DNA of 64,000 bases from JALZKA01 sp963715405 (GTDB lineage Bacteria > Actinomycetota > Thermoleophilia > Solirubrobacterales > 70-9), in NCBI GenBank assembly GCA_963715405.1, contig OY970239.1:2418001-2482000 (forward strand), read 5' to 3'. Below are positions 9,068 to 16,518 of the stretch, piece after piece. The stretch's first letter is position 1, and each line of letters starts with the position of its first letter. The notes below the pieces were generated by a model. That model was not told the origin of the DNA and did not search any database. It saw only the letters and a program-made list of their open reading frames with translations. A program made the position numbers and the translations under genes.

Positions 9068-9892
9068 GTGTCGCAGCTAGCCGTCGAGAGGGCGGACGGG
9101 ATTGCCTATCGGAAGGCGGAGCCTTCAAGCGCATCCGAGCACTGCCCGGTGCTCTGTCTCCATGGGTGGCCGGAGAGCTCGTACATGTGGCGCCACCTGC
9201 TTCCCGCGCTCGCGTCCTCAGGCCGCAGGGCGTTCGCGCCAGATCTCGCCGGCTTCGGTGACACTCCGCCGGATCCACCCGGGACCCACGAGCGCCAAGT
9301 CGAGGTGGTCGAAAGGTTTCGCCGGCAGATGGGGCTGGACCGCGTGGTGCTGGTGGTCCACGACACGGGCGGCGTGATCGGCCTGCGCTGGGCATGCGAG
9401 CACCCGGATGCCGTCAGCGCCCTCGTCATCTCCAACACCGGATTCTTTCCCGACATCGAATGGGCGCCGGTGGCCAAGACGATGCGCACACCCATCCAGG
9501 GCGAGGCCCTCGTGGACAGCCTCTCCCGCGAGGGATTCTCCGCGATGCTCCGGGAAACCGCCAGCGGGTTCGATCAGCGTGCGCTCGACGAATACTGGAA
9601 AGCCTTCTCAACTGCAGACGGCCGTCGCGGCATGCTCGAGCTGTATCGCTCCTTCGACCTCGATGAGATCAAGCCCTATCACCGGAAGCTCGCACAGCTA
9701 GGGGTTCCGACGTTGGTCCTCTGGGGGCAGCGCGACGAGTTTCTCCCCCTCGACTACGCCTCCCGCTTCGCGCAGGACATCCCAGGTTCGAAGCTCGTGC
9801 TGCTCGAGGGGGTCCGCCACTTCCTCTACGAGGACGAGCCTGAGCGCTGCGCCGAAGAGGTGATCGAGTTCCTTCGGCAAGCGAACATCTGA
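9068..9892 (+). CDS. alpha/beta hydrolase, haloalkane dehalogenase/epoxide hydrolase-like
   Basis: A 274-residue alpha/beta hydrolase. HGWPESSYMW (residues 32-41) forms the oxyanion region. The nucleophile elbow VVHDTGG places aspartate (Asp99), not serine, as the nucleophile, the pattern of haloalkane dehalogenases and epoxide hydrolases. GVRHFLYEDE holds the catalytic histidine (about 251). Residues 130-215 make the helical cap. The start is GTG at 9068. A 14-nt gap separates it from the VOC gene, and with the P450 and monooxygenase it fits a pathway that oxidises a hydrophobic substrate and then hydrolyses it. The substrate is not inferable. Confidence 0.85.
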   Translation: MSQLAVERADGIAYRKAEPSSASEHCPVLCLHGWPESSYMWRHLLPALASSGRRAFAPDLAGFGDTPPDPPGTHERQVEVVERFRRQMGLDRVVLVVHDTGGVIGLRWACEHPDAVSALVISNTGFFPDIEWAPVAKTMRTPIQGEALVDSLSREGFSAMLRETASGFDQRALDEYWKAFSTADGRRGMLELYRSFDLDEIKPYHRKLAQLGVPTLVLWGQRDEFLPLDYASRFAQDIPGSKLVLLEGVRHFLYEDEPERCAEEVIEFLRQANI

Positions 9893-9906
9893 GGCGGCTG
9901 CGCTAC

Positions 9907-10536
9907 GTGAAGGTCGCGGCTCTTCGCATCGGCGGCGAGCCCGAGCGGTGGCGCAAGCTCGGATTCGACGTGCGGGGCGACGGCCGGGGCGACGGCGTGG
10001 CGATGCTCGGAAGTGTTCGCCTCGAGCTGCTGCCAGACGCTAAGCGGGGCGCGATCGAATCCTGGGCGCTCGAGGGCACCGACATACCTGACTCGATCGA
10101 CGGTCTCCGCGCCGATGCCGGCGGTTGCGGCGGCCCTGAGGCAGCTCATCCCAACGGCGCCATCGCGATCGACCACGTCGTTGTCATGACTCCATCGCTC
10201 GAGCGGACGAGCGCTGCGTTTGCCGACGCCGGGGTGGAATGCAGGCGTGTTCGCGAAACCGGTAGCGGTGTGCGCCAGGGCTTCTTCCTCGTCGAAGAAT
10301 TGCTCGTCGAAGTCGTGGAGGGCGCCTCGAAGCTCGAACCCGATGCGCCCGCGCGCTTCTGGGGAATCACCGTGTGGGTCTCCGACATCGACCGCGCCGC
10401 CGATTTGCTCGCGGACGACCTTGGCGAGGTCAAGGACGCGGTCCAGCCGGGGCGGCGGATAGCTACGGTCCGGCGAGAGGCATCGGACGGCCTCCCGCTC
10501 GCCTTGATCACGCAACGCGAGGGGCGGGCGGATTGA
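9907..10536 (+). CDS. VOC-family (glyoxalase/bleomycin resistance-like) protein
   Basis: The 209-residue protein has the beta-alpha-beta-beta-beta modules of the vicinal oxygen chelate fold. The second half starts at AIDHVVVMTPSLERTSAAFADAGVECRR and includes FFLVEELLVEVVEG and FWGITVWVSDIDRAADLL, a layout common in actinobacterial VOC proteins. Glutamates at the expected strand ends could ligate a metal, but no enzyme activity can be assigned. The GTG start at 9907 lies 14 nt after the hydrolase stop, so the two are probably co-transcribed. Confidence 0.7.
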   Translation: MKVAALRIGGEPERWRKLGFDVRGDGRGDGVAMLGSVRLELLPDAKRGAIESWALEGTDIPDSIDGLRADAGGCGGPEAAHPNGAIAIDHVVVMTPSLERTSAAFADAGVECRRVRETGSGVRQGFFLVEELLVEVVEGASKLEPDAPARFWGITVWVSDIDRAADLLADDLGEVKDAVQPGRRIATVRREASDGLPLALITQREGRAD

Positions 10537-10670
10537 GCGCGTCGCGGCTCACCCGACATCGAGCGGCCGGGCCGCGAGCACCGCTTGCCGAAGTCGTGGC
10601 ATCTGGCGTGCGACGCTAACGGAACGTCTGGTCACACAACGCGATCGCCGGGCGGAGTAGCGTCCCCGCG

Positions 10671-12128
10671 ATGACTGCTGAGGAGCGCAGCCCCCGCGTC
10701 GTGATCGTGGGGGCCGGCATGTCTGGGATCGCGATGGGCGTCGCGCTCAAGAAGGCGGGGTTCGATGACTTCGTGATGCTGGAGAAGGGCTCCGATGTGG
10801 GCGGTACGTGGTACTGGAACCACTACCCGGGCCTCTCCTGCGACGTTCCCTCGCAGCTTTATCAGTACTCGTTCCACCTCAAGCCCGACTGGCAGCGCGT
10901 GTTCGCAACCCAGGAGGAGATCCTCGACTACCACCGTGACGTCGTCGACCGCTTCGGTCTCCGGCCACACCTGCGGCTCGAAACCGAGGTGACGCAAGCG
11001 GTGTGGAAAGGCGAACGCTGGGACGTCCAGACCGGCTCCGGAACGGCGGATCAGGCCGACTTCGTCGTTATGGCGACCGGCGTCCTTCACCACCCGAACG
11101 TGCCCGACATTCCCGGTCTGGAGGGCTTTGAGGGAACCGTCCTTCACAGCGCGCGCTGGGACGACGAAGTCGGCTACGCCGGGAAGCGAGTCGCGGTGAT
11201 CGGCACCGGCTCCACGGGCGTACAGATCGTCTCCGCGATGCAGCCCGAAGCCGAGCAGGTCACGCTCTTTACCCGCAGCCCGCAGTGGGTCTTGTGGGGG
11301 CCGACCGAGATGCGCCAGCCCGCGCTCATCTCCGCGCTCATGCGCCGCGTCCCGCTCCTCAACCGCGTCGTCTTCGAGAGCCTCATGCGGGCCTCCTGGC
11401 TCTTCACCGACATCGTCACCCGCCCTTCCTGGCGCCGCCGGCTCCTTCAGTCGTCGGCGCGCCGCCACCTCGAGTCGATTCGCGACGAGGAGCTCCGCCG
11501 GCGGATCACGCCTAACTACGAGCCCCTGTGCAAGCGGCAAGTTGTCTCGGGCAGCTTCCTCCGGGCGATCCAGGAGCCCAATGTCGAGGTCGTTACGGAC
11601 GCGATCGACCACGTGAGCGCCGGCGGGATCGTCACCGCCGACGCGAAGGCCCGCGACTTCGACCTGATAGCCCTCGCAACCGGCTTCAAGGCGCACAGCT
11701 ATATGCGGCCGATGAACCTCGTCGGGCGGGATGGCATCACGATCGACGAGGCTTGGCGAGGCGGGCCGCGCGCCTACCGGATGATGGCCATCCCCGGATT
11801 TCCCAACCTGTTCTCGATCCTCGGGCCGAACTCGCCGGTCGGCTCGCTCCCCCTCCACCACGCTGCCGAGCTGTCCGCGTCCTACATCGTGCGCTGGCTC
11901 GAGCGCTTCGCCAGGGGCGAGATCGACTCGGTGGAGCCGACCGAGGAGGCGACTGCCGAGTTCAATGCGGAAGCCGCCGCCGCGCTCGGCCCGACGGTCT
12001 GGAACACGGGCTGCAACTCGTGGTACCAGCGTGAGGACGGCACGATCGACCTCTGGCCCTTCGACCGGGCGACGATGAAACGCATGTTGAGGGAGCCGGA
12101 GGACGCCCACTTCCACCTTGCGGGGTAG
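10671..12128 (+). CDS. flavin-containing monooxygenase, Baeyer-Villiger type
   Basis: A 485-residue FAD/NADPH enzyme. GAGMSG (residues 14-19) binds FAD, GTGSTG (178-183) binds NADPH, and FEGTVLHSARW (153-163) matches the Baeyer-Villiger fingerprint FxGxxxHxxxW. GGTWYWNHYPG at 44-54 is also typical. These enzymes insert oxygen into ketones to make esters or lactones. With the P450 and hydrolase upstream it suggests a degradative route in which a ketone is converted to an ester and then cleaved; that link is inference. It lies 134 nt downstream of the VOC gene and 12 nt upstream of the amidotransferase gene. Confidence 0.9.
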   Translation: MTAEERSPRVVIVGAGMSGIAMGVALKKAGFDDFVMLEKGSDVGGTWYWNHYPGLSCDVPSQLYQYSFHLKPDWQRVFATQEEILDYHRDVVDRFGLRPHLRLETEVTQAVWKGERWDVQTGSGTADQADFVVMATGVLHHPNVPDIPGLEGFEGTVLHSARWDDEVGYAGKRVAVIGTGSTGVQIVSAMQPEAEQVTLFTRSPQWVLWGPTEMRQPALISALMRRVPLLNRVVFESLMRASWLFTDIVTRPSWRRRLLQSSARRHLESIRDEELRRRITPNYEPLCKRQVVSGSFLRAIQEPNVEVVTDAIDHVSAGGIVTADAKARDFDLIALATGFKAHSYMRPMNLVGRDGITIDEAWRGGPRAYRMMAIPGFPNLFSILGPNSPVGSLPLHHAAELSASYIVRWLERFARGEIDSVEPTEEATAEFNAEAAAALGPTVWNTGCNSWYQREDGTIDLWPFDRATMKRMLREPEDAHFHLAG

Positions 12129-12140
12129 CCTCGCCGGCAC

Positions 12141-13067
12141 ATGTGTCGTCTGGTTGCATATCTCGGTGAGCAGGTCGTTCTGGACGAGGTTCTGTTTCAG
12201 CCCGACAGCTCGATTGTCGAACAGGCGGTGCACCCCCAGCTGCTGTCGGCGATGAACCTCGCCGGATTCGGGGTGGTCGCCTGGGACGAGCAGAGCCCTT
12301 CGGCGGATTTGCCGTGGACCTACCGGACGGCCGGCCTGCCGTTCTTCGATCGTAACCTTCGCGCGCTCTCGCGCAAGGCGCGCGCCACGGCGGCTCTGGG
12401 CCACGTCCGGGGCGTCGTCCTCAGCGACCGCGAGGTCGTCAACGAGCAGAACGTGCACCCATTCCGCTACGAAGGCATCCCGATCGCCCTCGCTATGAAC
12501 GGCGACCTCGACCGCTTCGCCGAGATGCGCGCCGACGTGGCCGAGCTCGTCGCTCCCGACCTCGCAAAGAGGGTCGAGGGGACGACCGACACCGAATGGC
12601 TGTACGCGCTGATCCTGAGCCACCTGAACGACCCGTATGCCCCGGCTGCCGATCCTGAGGAGCTCGCCGGAGCGGTCGAGGAGGCGCTTCGCCAGGTGCG
12701 CGAAGTCCGGGAGCGCCGCGGCTTCGTGCGCCAGTCCGCGGTGAACCTCGTGATCTCAGACGGCCGCTGCCTTGTCGCGACGCGCTTCGCGTTCGACTAC
12801 GGCTGGTACCACGAGGGCTGGACCTTCGCGGGCGGGGAGCGGCGCTACGACTACACGACGCTCTGGTACGCCGCCGGCACCGGGTACGGATGCCACGACG
12901 GAGAGTGGAGTGTCGGCCCGGGAGACCCTTCGACGTCGCTGATCGTCGCGTCCGAGCCGCTCACGCTTGACCGCTCAGCATGGCTGGAAGTGCCGGAGTA
13001 TTGCCTACTCGTCGCCACCCCGGGCAAGGATCGATTGGACGTGGATCTACGTGAGCTCGATGCCTGA
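12141..13067 (+). CDS. class II glutamine amidotransferase (YafJ/EgtC-like)
   Basis: The sequence begins MCRLVAYLG, so removal of Met exposes Cys2 as the N-terminal nucleophile of a class II glutaminase. ALGHVRG, HPFRYEG and ALAMNGDLDRF are the glutamine-binding motifs of this family. The protein is 308 residues, of the stand-alone YafJ/EgtC type. Its amide acceptor is unknown: EgtC acts in ergothioneine synthesis, but no other egt gene is here. The gene overlaps the start of the cyclic-nucleotide-binding protein by 8 nt, which implies coupled translation. Confidence 0.85.
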   Translation: MCRLVAYLGEQVVLDEVLFQPDSSIVEQAVHPQLLSAMNLAGFGVVAWDEQSPSADLPWTYRTAGLPFFDRNLRALSRKARATAALGHVRGVVLSDREVVNEQNVHPFRYEGIPIALAMNGDLDRFAEMRADVAELVAPDLAKRVEGTTDTEWLYALILSHLNDPYAPAADPEELAGAVEEALRQVREVRERRGFVRQSAVNLVISDGRCLVATRFAFDYGWYHEGWTFAGGERRYDYTTLWYAAGTGYGCHDGEWSVGPGDPSTSLIVASEPLTLDRSAWLEVPEYCLLVATPGKDRLDVDLRELDA

Positions 13068-14040
13068 GTCCGGCGTCCGCGAAGCGCTGAGCGGACTTGA
13101 GCTCTTCGAAGGCGCTCCGCCCGCCATCATCGAGCGGCTGGCGATGGCCGCAACTCCGTTCAGCCTCGCCGCCGGCGAGTACCTGTTTCATGAAGGGGAT
13201 CCCGGCGACCGGATCAGCGTGCTCGCGACCGGCAGCATGGAGGCGATCATGCGGCTGCCCGGCGGGCGAGAGGCCGAGGTAGAGCCGGTGGGCCCCGGTG
13301 TCCTGATCGGTGAGATGTCGGTCTTGGCCGAGCGTCCGCGGCGGTTCACAGTGCGCGCCTTGGAGTCCAGCGCCGGCTGGAGCTTTGCCGCCGCCGACGT
13401 GGGCCGGCTGGGAGCCACAGAGCAGCCTGAAGTCGTGCGGCGGTTCGGGCGCCTGGCCCTAGAGCGCTTGCGCGAGCAGTACACGCGCCTTGCCGACCTG
13501 TGCGGCGGCGACCCGCGCGCGGACGAGGCTGCACGCCCTGCCGAGCTGGATGATGCAGGCCCGGTGGTGGCGGTCGAGCGTGAGCCCGAAGAGACCGCCT
13601 ACCTGGAAACGGTGCTCTTCTTCAGCCGCTTCAGCTCCACCGAGATCGATGATCTGTTCGGCGATCTGCGCCGGCTTGAGGCACCGCGCGGGGCCGCGGT
13701 CTCCACCGTTTCCGAGCAGGCCTCGAATCTTCTGATCGTCCTCAGGGGGGCTGTCGAGACGTCCATCCGGCGCGGCGGGCTGGCCGCTCGCACGCGGCTC
13801 GCCGGGCCAGGGCGAATCGTCGGCCACATGAACCTTCTCGGCGCAGAACCGGAGCTGATTGTCTCGCGTGCCCGGGAGCGCTCGATCCTCCTGGAGGTCC
13901 CACTCGATCGCATCGCCCTCGCCATCGACCGCGGCGACGACACGGGCCGGCGGCTGGGACGGGCCATATACGCCGACGTTGTCGACGCGCTGTTCGAAGC
14001 CCAGCGCCCGCTCGCACGCATGGCAGCGGCGGGCGGCTAA
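13060..14040 (+). CDS. protein with two cyclic nucleotide-binding (CRP-like) domains
   Basis: Two cNMP-binding folds lie in tandem. The first spans about residues 10-115 (LFHEGDPGDRISVLATGSM, VLIGEMSVLAERPRRFTVRA), the second about 185-310 (VLFFSRFSSTEIDDLFGDLRRLE through the end). The first keeps the GEMSVL...RRFTV phosphate-binding cassette; the second is degenerate. No helix-turn-helix, kinase or channel domain is attached, so this is a binding module rather than a CRP-type regulator. I chose the ATG at 13060, whose sequence overlaps the upstream stop; GTG at 13051 is an alternative. Confidence 0.7.
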   Translation: MPESGVREALSGLELFEGAPPAIIERLAMAATPFSLAAGEYLFHEGDPGDRISVLATGSMEAIMRLPGGREAEVEPVGPGVLIGEMSVLAERPRRFTVRALESSAGWSFAAADVGRLGATEQPEVVRRFGRLALERLREQYTRLADLCGGDPRADEAARPAELDDAGPVVAVEREPEETAYLETVLFFSRFSSTEIDDLFGDLRRLEAPRGAAVSTVSEQASNLLIVLRGAVETSIRRGGLAARTRLAGPGRIVGHMNLLGAEPELIVSRARERSILLEVPLDRIALAIDRGDDTGRRLGRAIYADVVDALFEAQRPLARMAAAGG

Positions 14041-14065
14041 GTCGAGGGCAGAGACGCAAGGCGAT

Positions 14066-15037
14066 TCAACGGCGGTGGCGCAGCCGGTCCGCCAACGACC
14101 AGGCGGCGAAGAGGAGGGCGCCCACCGCCCCCGTGGCCGTCAGCAAAGCGCCTGCGGCCGCAACCTGAGCAACCCCTTTCGATCCCAGGATCAGGATGGA
14201 GGTGGTCACGGCCAGGGTGGGCCCCACTGGAAGCAGCCCAATAGCAGCCGTCGCCACCAGGAGGGCGACCGAATCGAGAATCGTCACGTCGACCCCGATG
14301 CCCTGGAGGACGAGCCAATTGCGAAACACCTGGGCGGAGACCGCGAAGATGGTGAGGGCGATGATCCGGTTCCGGTAGGCGAGCCCACGCATGACCGCAA
14401 GCCCTTGCCAGAACCCTTCGCGCTTGCGGTCCGCCAAGAGGCTCAACGCCGCCACGAATCCCGCGGCGACGACGAGAGCGATCAGGGGCGTCCACCAAGG
14501 GATCCCGAGCGGGCCAATGAGCGTGAACGAACAGATCGCAGCGAGGGCGATCTCGATCACGACGATCGGCAGCTCCGCCGCGATCAGCGCTCCGGCCCTG
14601 GGCGAAGTGGAGGGATCCGTGCGGCGTAGCTCCGCAATCCTCACCGCCAGCCCGAAGCTGCTGTTCAGAAGGTTGCCCAGATACCCGACCGCCGCCGCTC
14701 GATAGAGCGCGCGCCTCCCGGCCGTCCCGCCCGCTGCCAGAACACAGACATGCCAGGCCTCGCTCCGAGCAATTAGCCATACCACTTGCATCGCGATTGC
14801 CCCCGCGAGGACCGCGGGCGAAGCGGCGCCAAGTGACTCCGCGAAAGCGTCGCGTTTGTCATAGAGGCCGACGATGAGCGCCGCTGTGACAGCGACGCCG
14901 AACGTGATGCTTACCGCTTTGGAGTGTCGCCGCAGCCAAGTTCGCTCCGGTGCCGCCGCGGGCAGCCCCTCCTCGATCAGCCGAAGGGCCGGATCCGACT
15001 CCACCTCGCGGAGGTCAGGATCGAGCCGCGGAGTCAT
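14066..15037 (-). CDS. lysylphosphatidylglycerol synthase-type (flippase-like) integral membrane protein
   Basis: A 323-residue protein with roughly seven to eight hydrophobic segments and the UPF0104/LPG-synthase transmembrane pattern: an early RAAAVGYLGNLLNSSFGLAVRIAEL loop, then EIALAAI and a late LLPVGPTLAVTTSILILGSKG segment. The family resembles the lipid-flipping half of MprF but lacks the aminoacyl-transferase half. Lipid or polyprenol export is a family-level inference. It converges on the cyclic-nucleotide-binding gene, with 25 nt between the stops. Confidence 0.7.
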   Translation of the reverse strand: MTPRLDPDLREVESDPALRLIEEGLPAAAPERTWLRRHSKAVSITFGVAVTAALIVGLYDKRDAFAESLGAASPAVLAGAIAMQVVWLIARSEAWHVCVLAAGGTAGRRALYRAAAVGYLGNLLNSSFGLAVRIAELRRTDPSTSPRAGALIAAELPIVVIEIALAAICSFTLIGPLGIPWWTPLIALVVAAGFVAALSLLADRKREGFWQGLAVMRGLAYRNRIIALTIFAVSAQVFRNWLVLQGIGVDVTILDSVALLVATAAIGLLPVGPTLAVTTSILILGSKGVAQVAAAGALLTATGAVGALLFAAWSLADRLRHRR

Positions 15038-15061
15038 CCAGCGAGGTGGGTCTGTGACGCG

Positions 15062-15265
15062 TCAGCGGCGACGTTGCGTCAGGTAATAGATGCTGCCGAC
15101 GAGGGGCAGCAACACGATCACGAGAATCCACGACGAGCGCTGCTGCCTGTCCAGATCGCTCCGCCCGAAGAGGTCGGTCAAGGCGAAGACCCACATGACC
15201 AGGGTCAGGACGCCGAGCACGCCAAGGCCGAAGACCCAGGTTCCGATAGCGAGGAGAAGCGACAC
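15062..15265 (-). CDS. small PLDc_N-domain membrane protein, 67 aa
   Basis: Two hydrophobic helices flank a short charged loop (FALTDLFGRSDLD...), and the protein ends with SIYYLTQRRR. This is the stand-alone PLDc_N (phospholipase D-nuclease N-terminal) membrane module. It is a membrane anchor only and has no catalytic HKD motif. The GTG start at 15265 leads into an otherwise short intergenic space. A related module fused to SHOCT is encoded at 31683-32084. Confidence 0.7.
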   Translation of the reverse strand: MSLLLAIGTWVFGLGVLGVLTLVMWVFALTDLFGRSDLDRQQRSSWILVIVLLPLVGSIYYLTQRRR

Positions 15266-15314
15266 TCAGAGCAGCCTATGGGGCTCGAGCCGTGAACATG
15301 GTAGAAGTGGCGGC

Positions 15315-15923
15315 CTACGTCTCCGCCGCGGCGGCGGACCGCACCAGCTCGGCGGCGAGGTCGGCCGCCTTGCGAGAACCGCCGTTCGTCCGCCGGTCGA
15401 GCTCCTTCCAGCCCTCGAAGCGCAGCACTAGATCGAGCTGCGCCGCGAGGCGCTCGGCGCGCTTTCCGCGCAGATTCCACCCTGCCGCCATGAGCTCGGC
15501 CGTCTGCGACAGGTACCGGCCCAACCCGTCCTCGAGTTCCTTCTGGACCGCCGGCATCGCCTGCGCATCGCGAGTGACGTGGCCGAGCATGCCCTGGTTT
15601 TTCTCGTAGTAGGAGTAGAGCTCGCGCAGGGCGGTTCGAACGCGGTCGTACGGATCCTCGATCGACCCCCACGCCTCGATCTCGGGTGGAGGGTGCGTCG
15701 CGCCCCAGTGCGCACTGCACGCAGCGAGCAGCGTCGTCTCGTCCGGGAAGTGCTTGTACACGGTCAGCCGTTGAACTCCCGCTCGCCGGGCGATCTCCGA
15801 GATGGCGGTGGCGGCGGGGCCAACCTCTTCGTGGAGCGCGACGGTCGCCTCGGTGATTCGCAGCCGTGTCTCATCCTGGCGGCGGGCGCGCTCCTTCAGC
15901 TGGTATCGACGGGTCTCCGACAT
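15315..15923 (-). CDS. TetR/AcrR-family transcriptional regulator
   Basis: A 202-residue protein with an N-terminal TetR helix-turn-helix: ISEIARRAGVQRLTVYKHFPDETTLLAA at about residues 41-68, where GVQRLTVYKHF is the recognition part. The C-terminal half is all-helical ligand-binding sequence. It is transcribed away from a cupin gene across a 94-nt gap that holds a strong promoter and two similar palindromes. One of these lies only 6 nt upstream of its own start codon, so autorepression together with control of the cupin gene is likely. Confidence 0.88.
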   Translation of the reverse strand: MSETRRYQLKERARRQDETRLRITEATVALHEEVGPAATAISEIARRAGVQRLTVYKHFPDETTLLAACSAHWGATHPPPEIEAWGSIEDPYDRVRTALRELYSYYEKNQGMLGHVTRDAQAMPAVQKELEDGLGRYLSQTAELMAAGWNLRGKRAERLAAQLDLVLRFEGWKELDRRTNGGSRKAADLAAELVRSAAAAET

Positions 15924-15928
15924 TTCAG

Positions 15929-15942
15929 TGAACAGGATGTTA
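15929..15942. promoter_or_regulatory. candidate TetR operator O1
   Basis: The element TGAACA-gga-TGTTA has AACA/TGTT half-sites separated by 3 nt and sits right in front of the TetR start codon on the minus strand. A near copy lies at 15988-16002. The pairing of two similar palindromes around a divergent TetR promoter is the usual arrangement for autoregulated TetR proteins. Confidence 0.55.
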
Positions 15943-15950
15943 GCCGAAAG

Positions 15951-15979
15951 TTGACAACGGAGACATCTTGTGCTAGAAC
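15951..15979 (+). promoter_or_regulatory. sigma70-type promoter of the cupin gene
   Basis: A perfect -35 hexamer TTGACA (15951-15956) is followed, after 17 nt, by TAGAAC (15974-15979) as -10. Initiation would fall near 15986, directly in front of the second operator-like palindrome. It is the clearest sigma70-like promoter I can see in the window. Confidence 0.65.
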
Positions 15980-15987
15980 GTAATCAC

Positions 15988-16002
15988 TGAACACCCTGTT
16001 TA
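15988..16002. promoter_or_regulatory. candidate TetR operator O2
   Basis: TGAACA-ccc-TGTTTA is a near-perfect palindrome matching the element at 15929. It covers the predicted transcription start of the cupin gene, a position suited to blocking RNA polymerase. A strong ribosome-binding site, GGAGGA at 16009-16014, follows. Confidence 0.6.
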
Positions 16003-16017
16003 CCGAATGGAGGAACG

Positions 16018-16455
16018 ATGAACGTCAACCAGATCGAGCTCAACGAGATGTGGTCGGACAGCGACGACGAGCGAGGAGTGAAGGTCAACTTCCCGATTTC
16101 GCTCGACACCGGTGCTGCGAGCACCACAGTCGTCTACTTCGAGGTGCCACCCCAAAAGCACCTCGGCATGCACACGGACAGCGCCGAAGAGATCGTCTAC
16201 GTCGTTGCCGGGACCGGTGAGGCGATTCTCGGCGACGAGCGCGTCGCAGTCGAGGCCGGGTCGCTGGCGCTCATCCCGTCGATGGTGCCCCACGACGTCG
16301 TGAACACCGGCGACGAGCCGCTCCGCGTGGTCGGCTTCTTCTCGAGCGCCACAGTGCTCAGCACGTTCGAGGAGCCGTTTGCGCCCCTGGATGCGAACGT
16401 CCTGCTCTCGCCGCCCGCTCTCGCGCCGGCGAAGCTCGAGGCGGTCCCCGCCTAG
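16018..16455 (+). CDS. cupin-domain protein
   Basis: A 145-residue single cupin. Motif 1 spans HLGMHTDSAEEIVYVVAGTG (His, His and Glu metal ligands) and motif 2 is VPHDVVNTGDEPLRVVGFF (His). Such proteins bind a metal and a small ligand; whether this one is an enzyme or a sensor is open. Its start has an excellent Shine-Dalgarno 4 nt upstream. The divergent TetR gene and the overlapping operators suggest it is induced by the TetR ligand, possibly its own substrate. Confidence 0.8.
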   Translation: MNVNQIELNEMWSDSDDERGVKVNFPISLDTGAASTTVVYFEVPPQKHLGMHTDSAEEIVYVVAGTGEAILGDERVAVEAGSLALIPSMVPHDVVNTGDEPLRVVGFFSSATVLSTFEEPFAPLDANVLLSPPALAPAKLEAVPA

Positions 16456-16470
16456 AACCGATCCGATCCC

Positions 16471-16500
16471 GGGCGGGCTCGGCTTCTGCCGGGCCCGCCC
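16471..16500 (+). terminator. GC-rich hairpin after the cupin gene
   Basis: GGGCGGGC (16471-16478) pairs perfectly with GCCCGCCC (16493-16500), loop 14 nt, with extra GG/CC pairing inside the loop. It lies 16 nt after the cupin stop and before the MFS gene. No T-run follows, so efficiency is uncertain. Confidence 0.45.
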
Positions 16501-16518
16501 TGGGAGAGGGCCTCCGAG

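Noticed and set aside
10632..12623. 663-codon open frame on the minus strand
   Set aside because: It lies antisense to the monooxygenase and amidotransferase genes, whose motifs are unmistakable; the translation is charged and shows no domain. Long antisense frames are common at this GC content.
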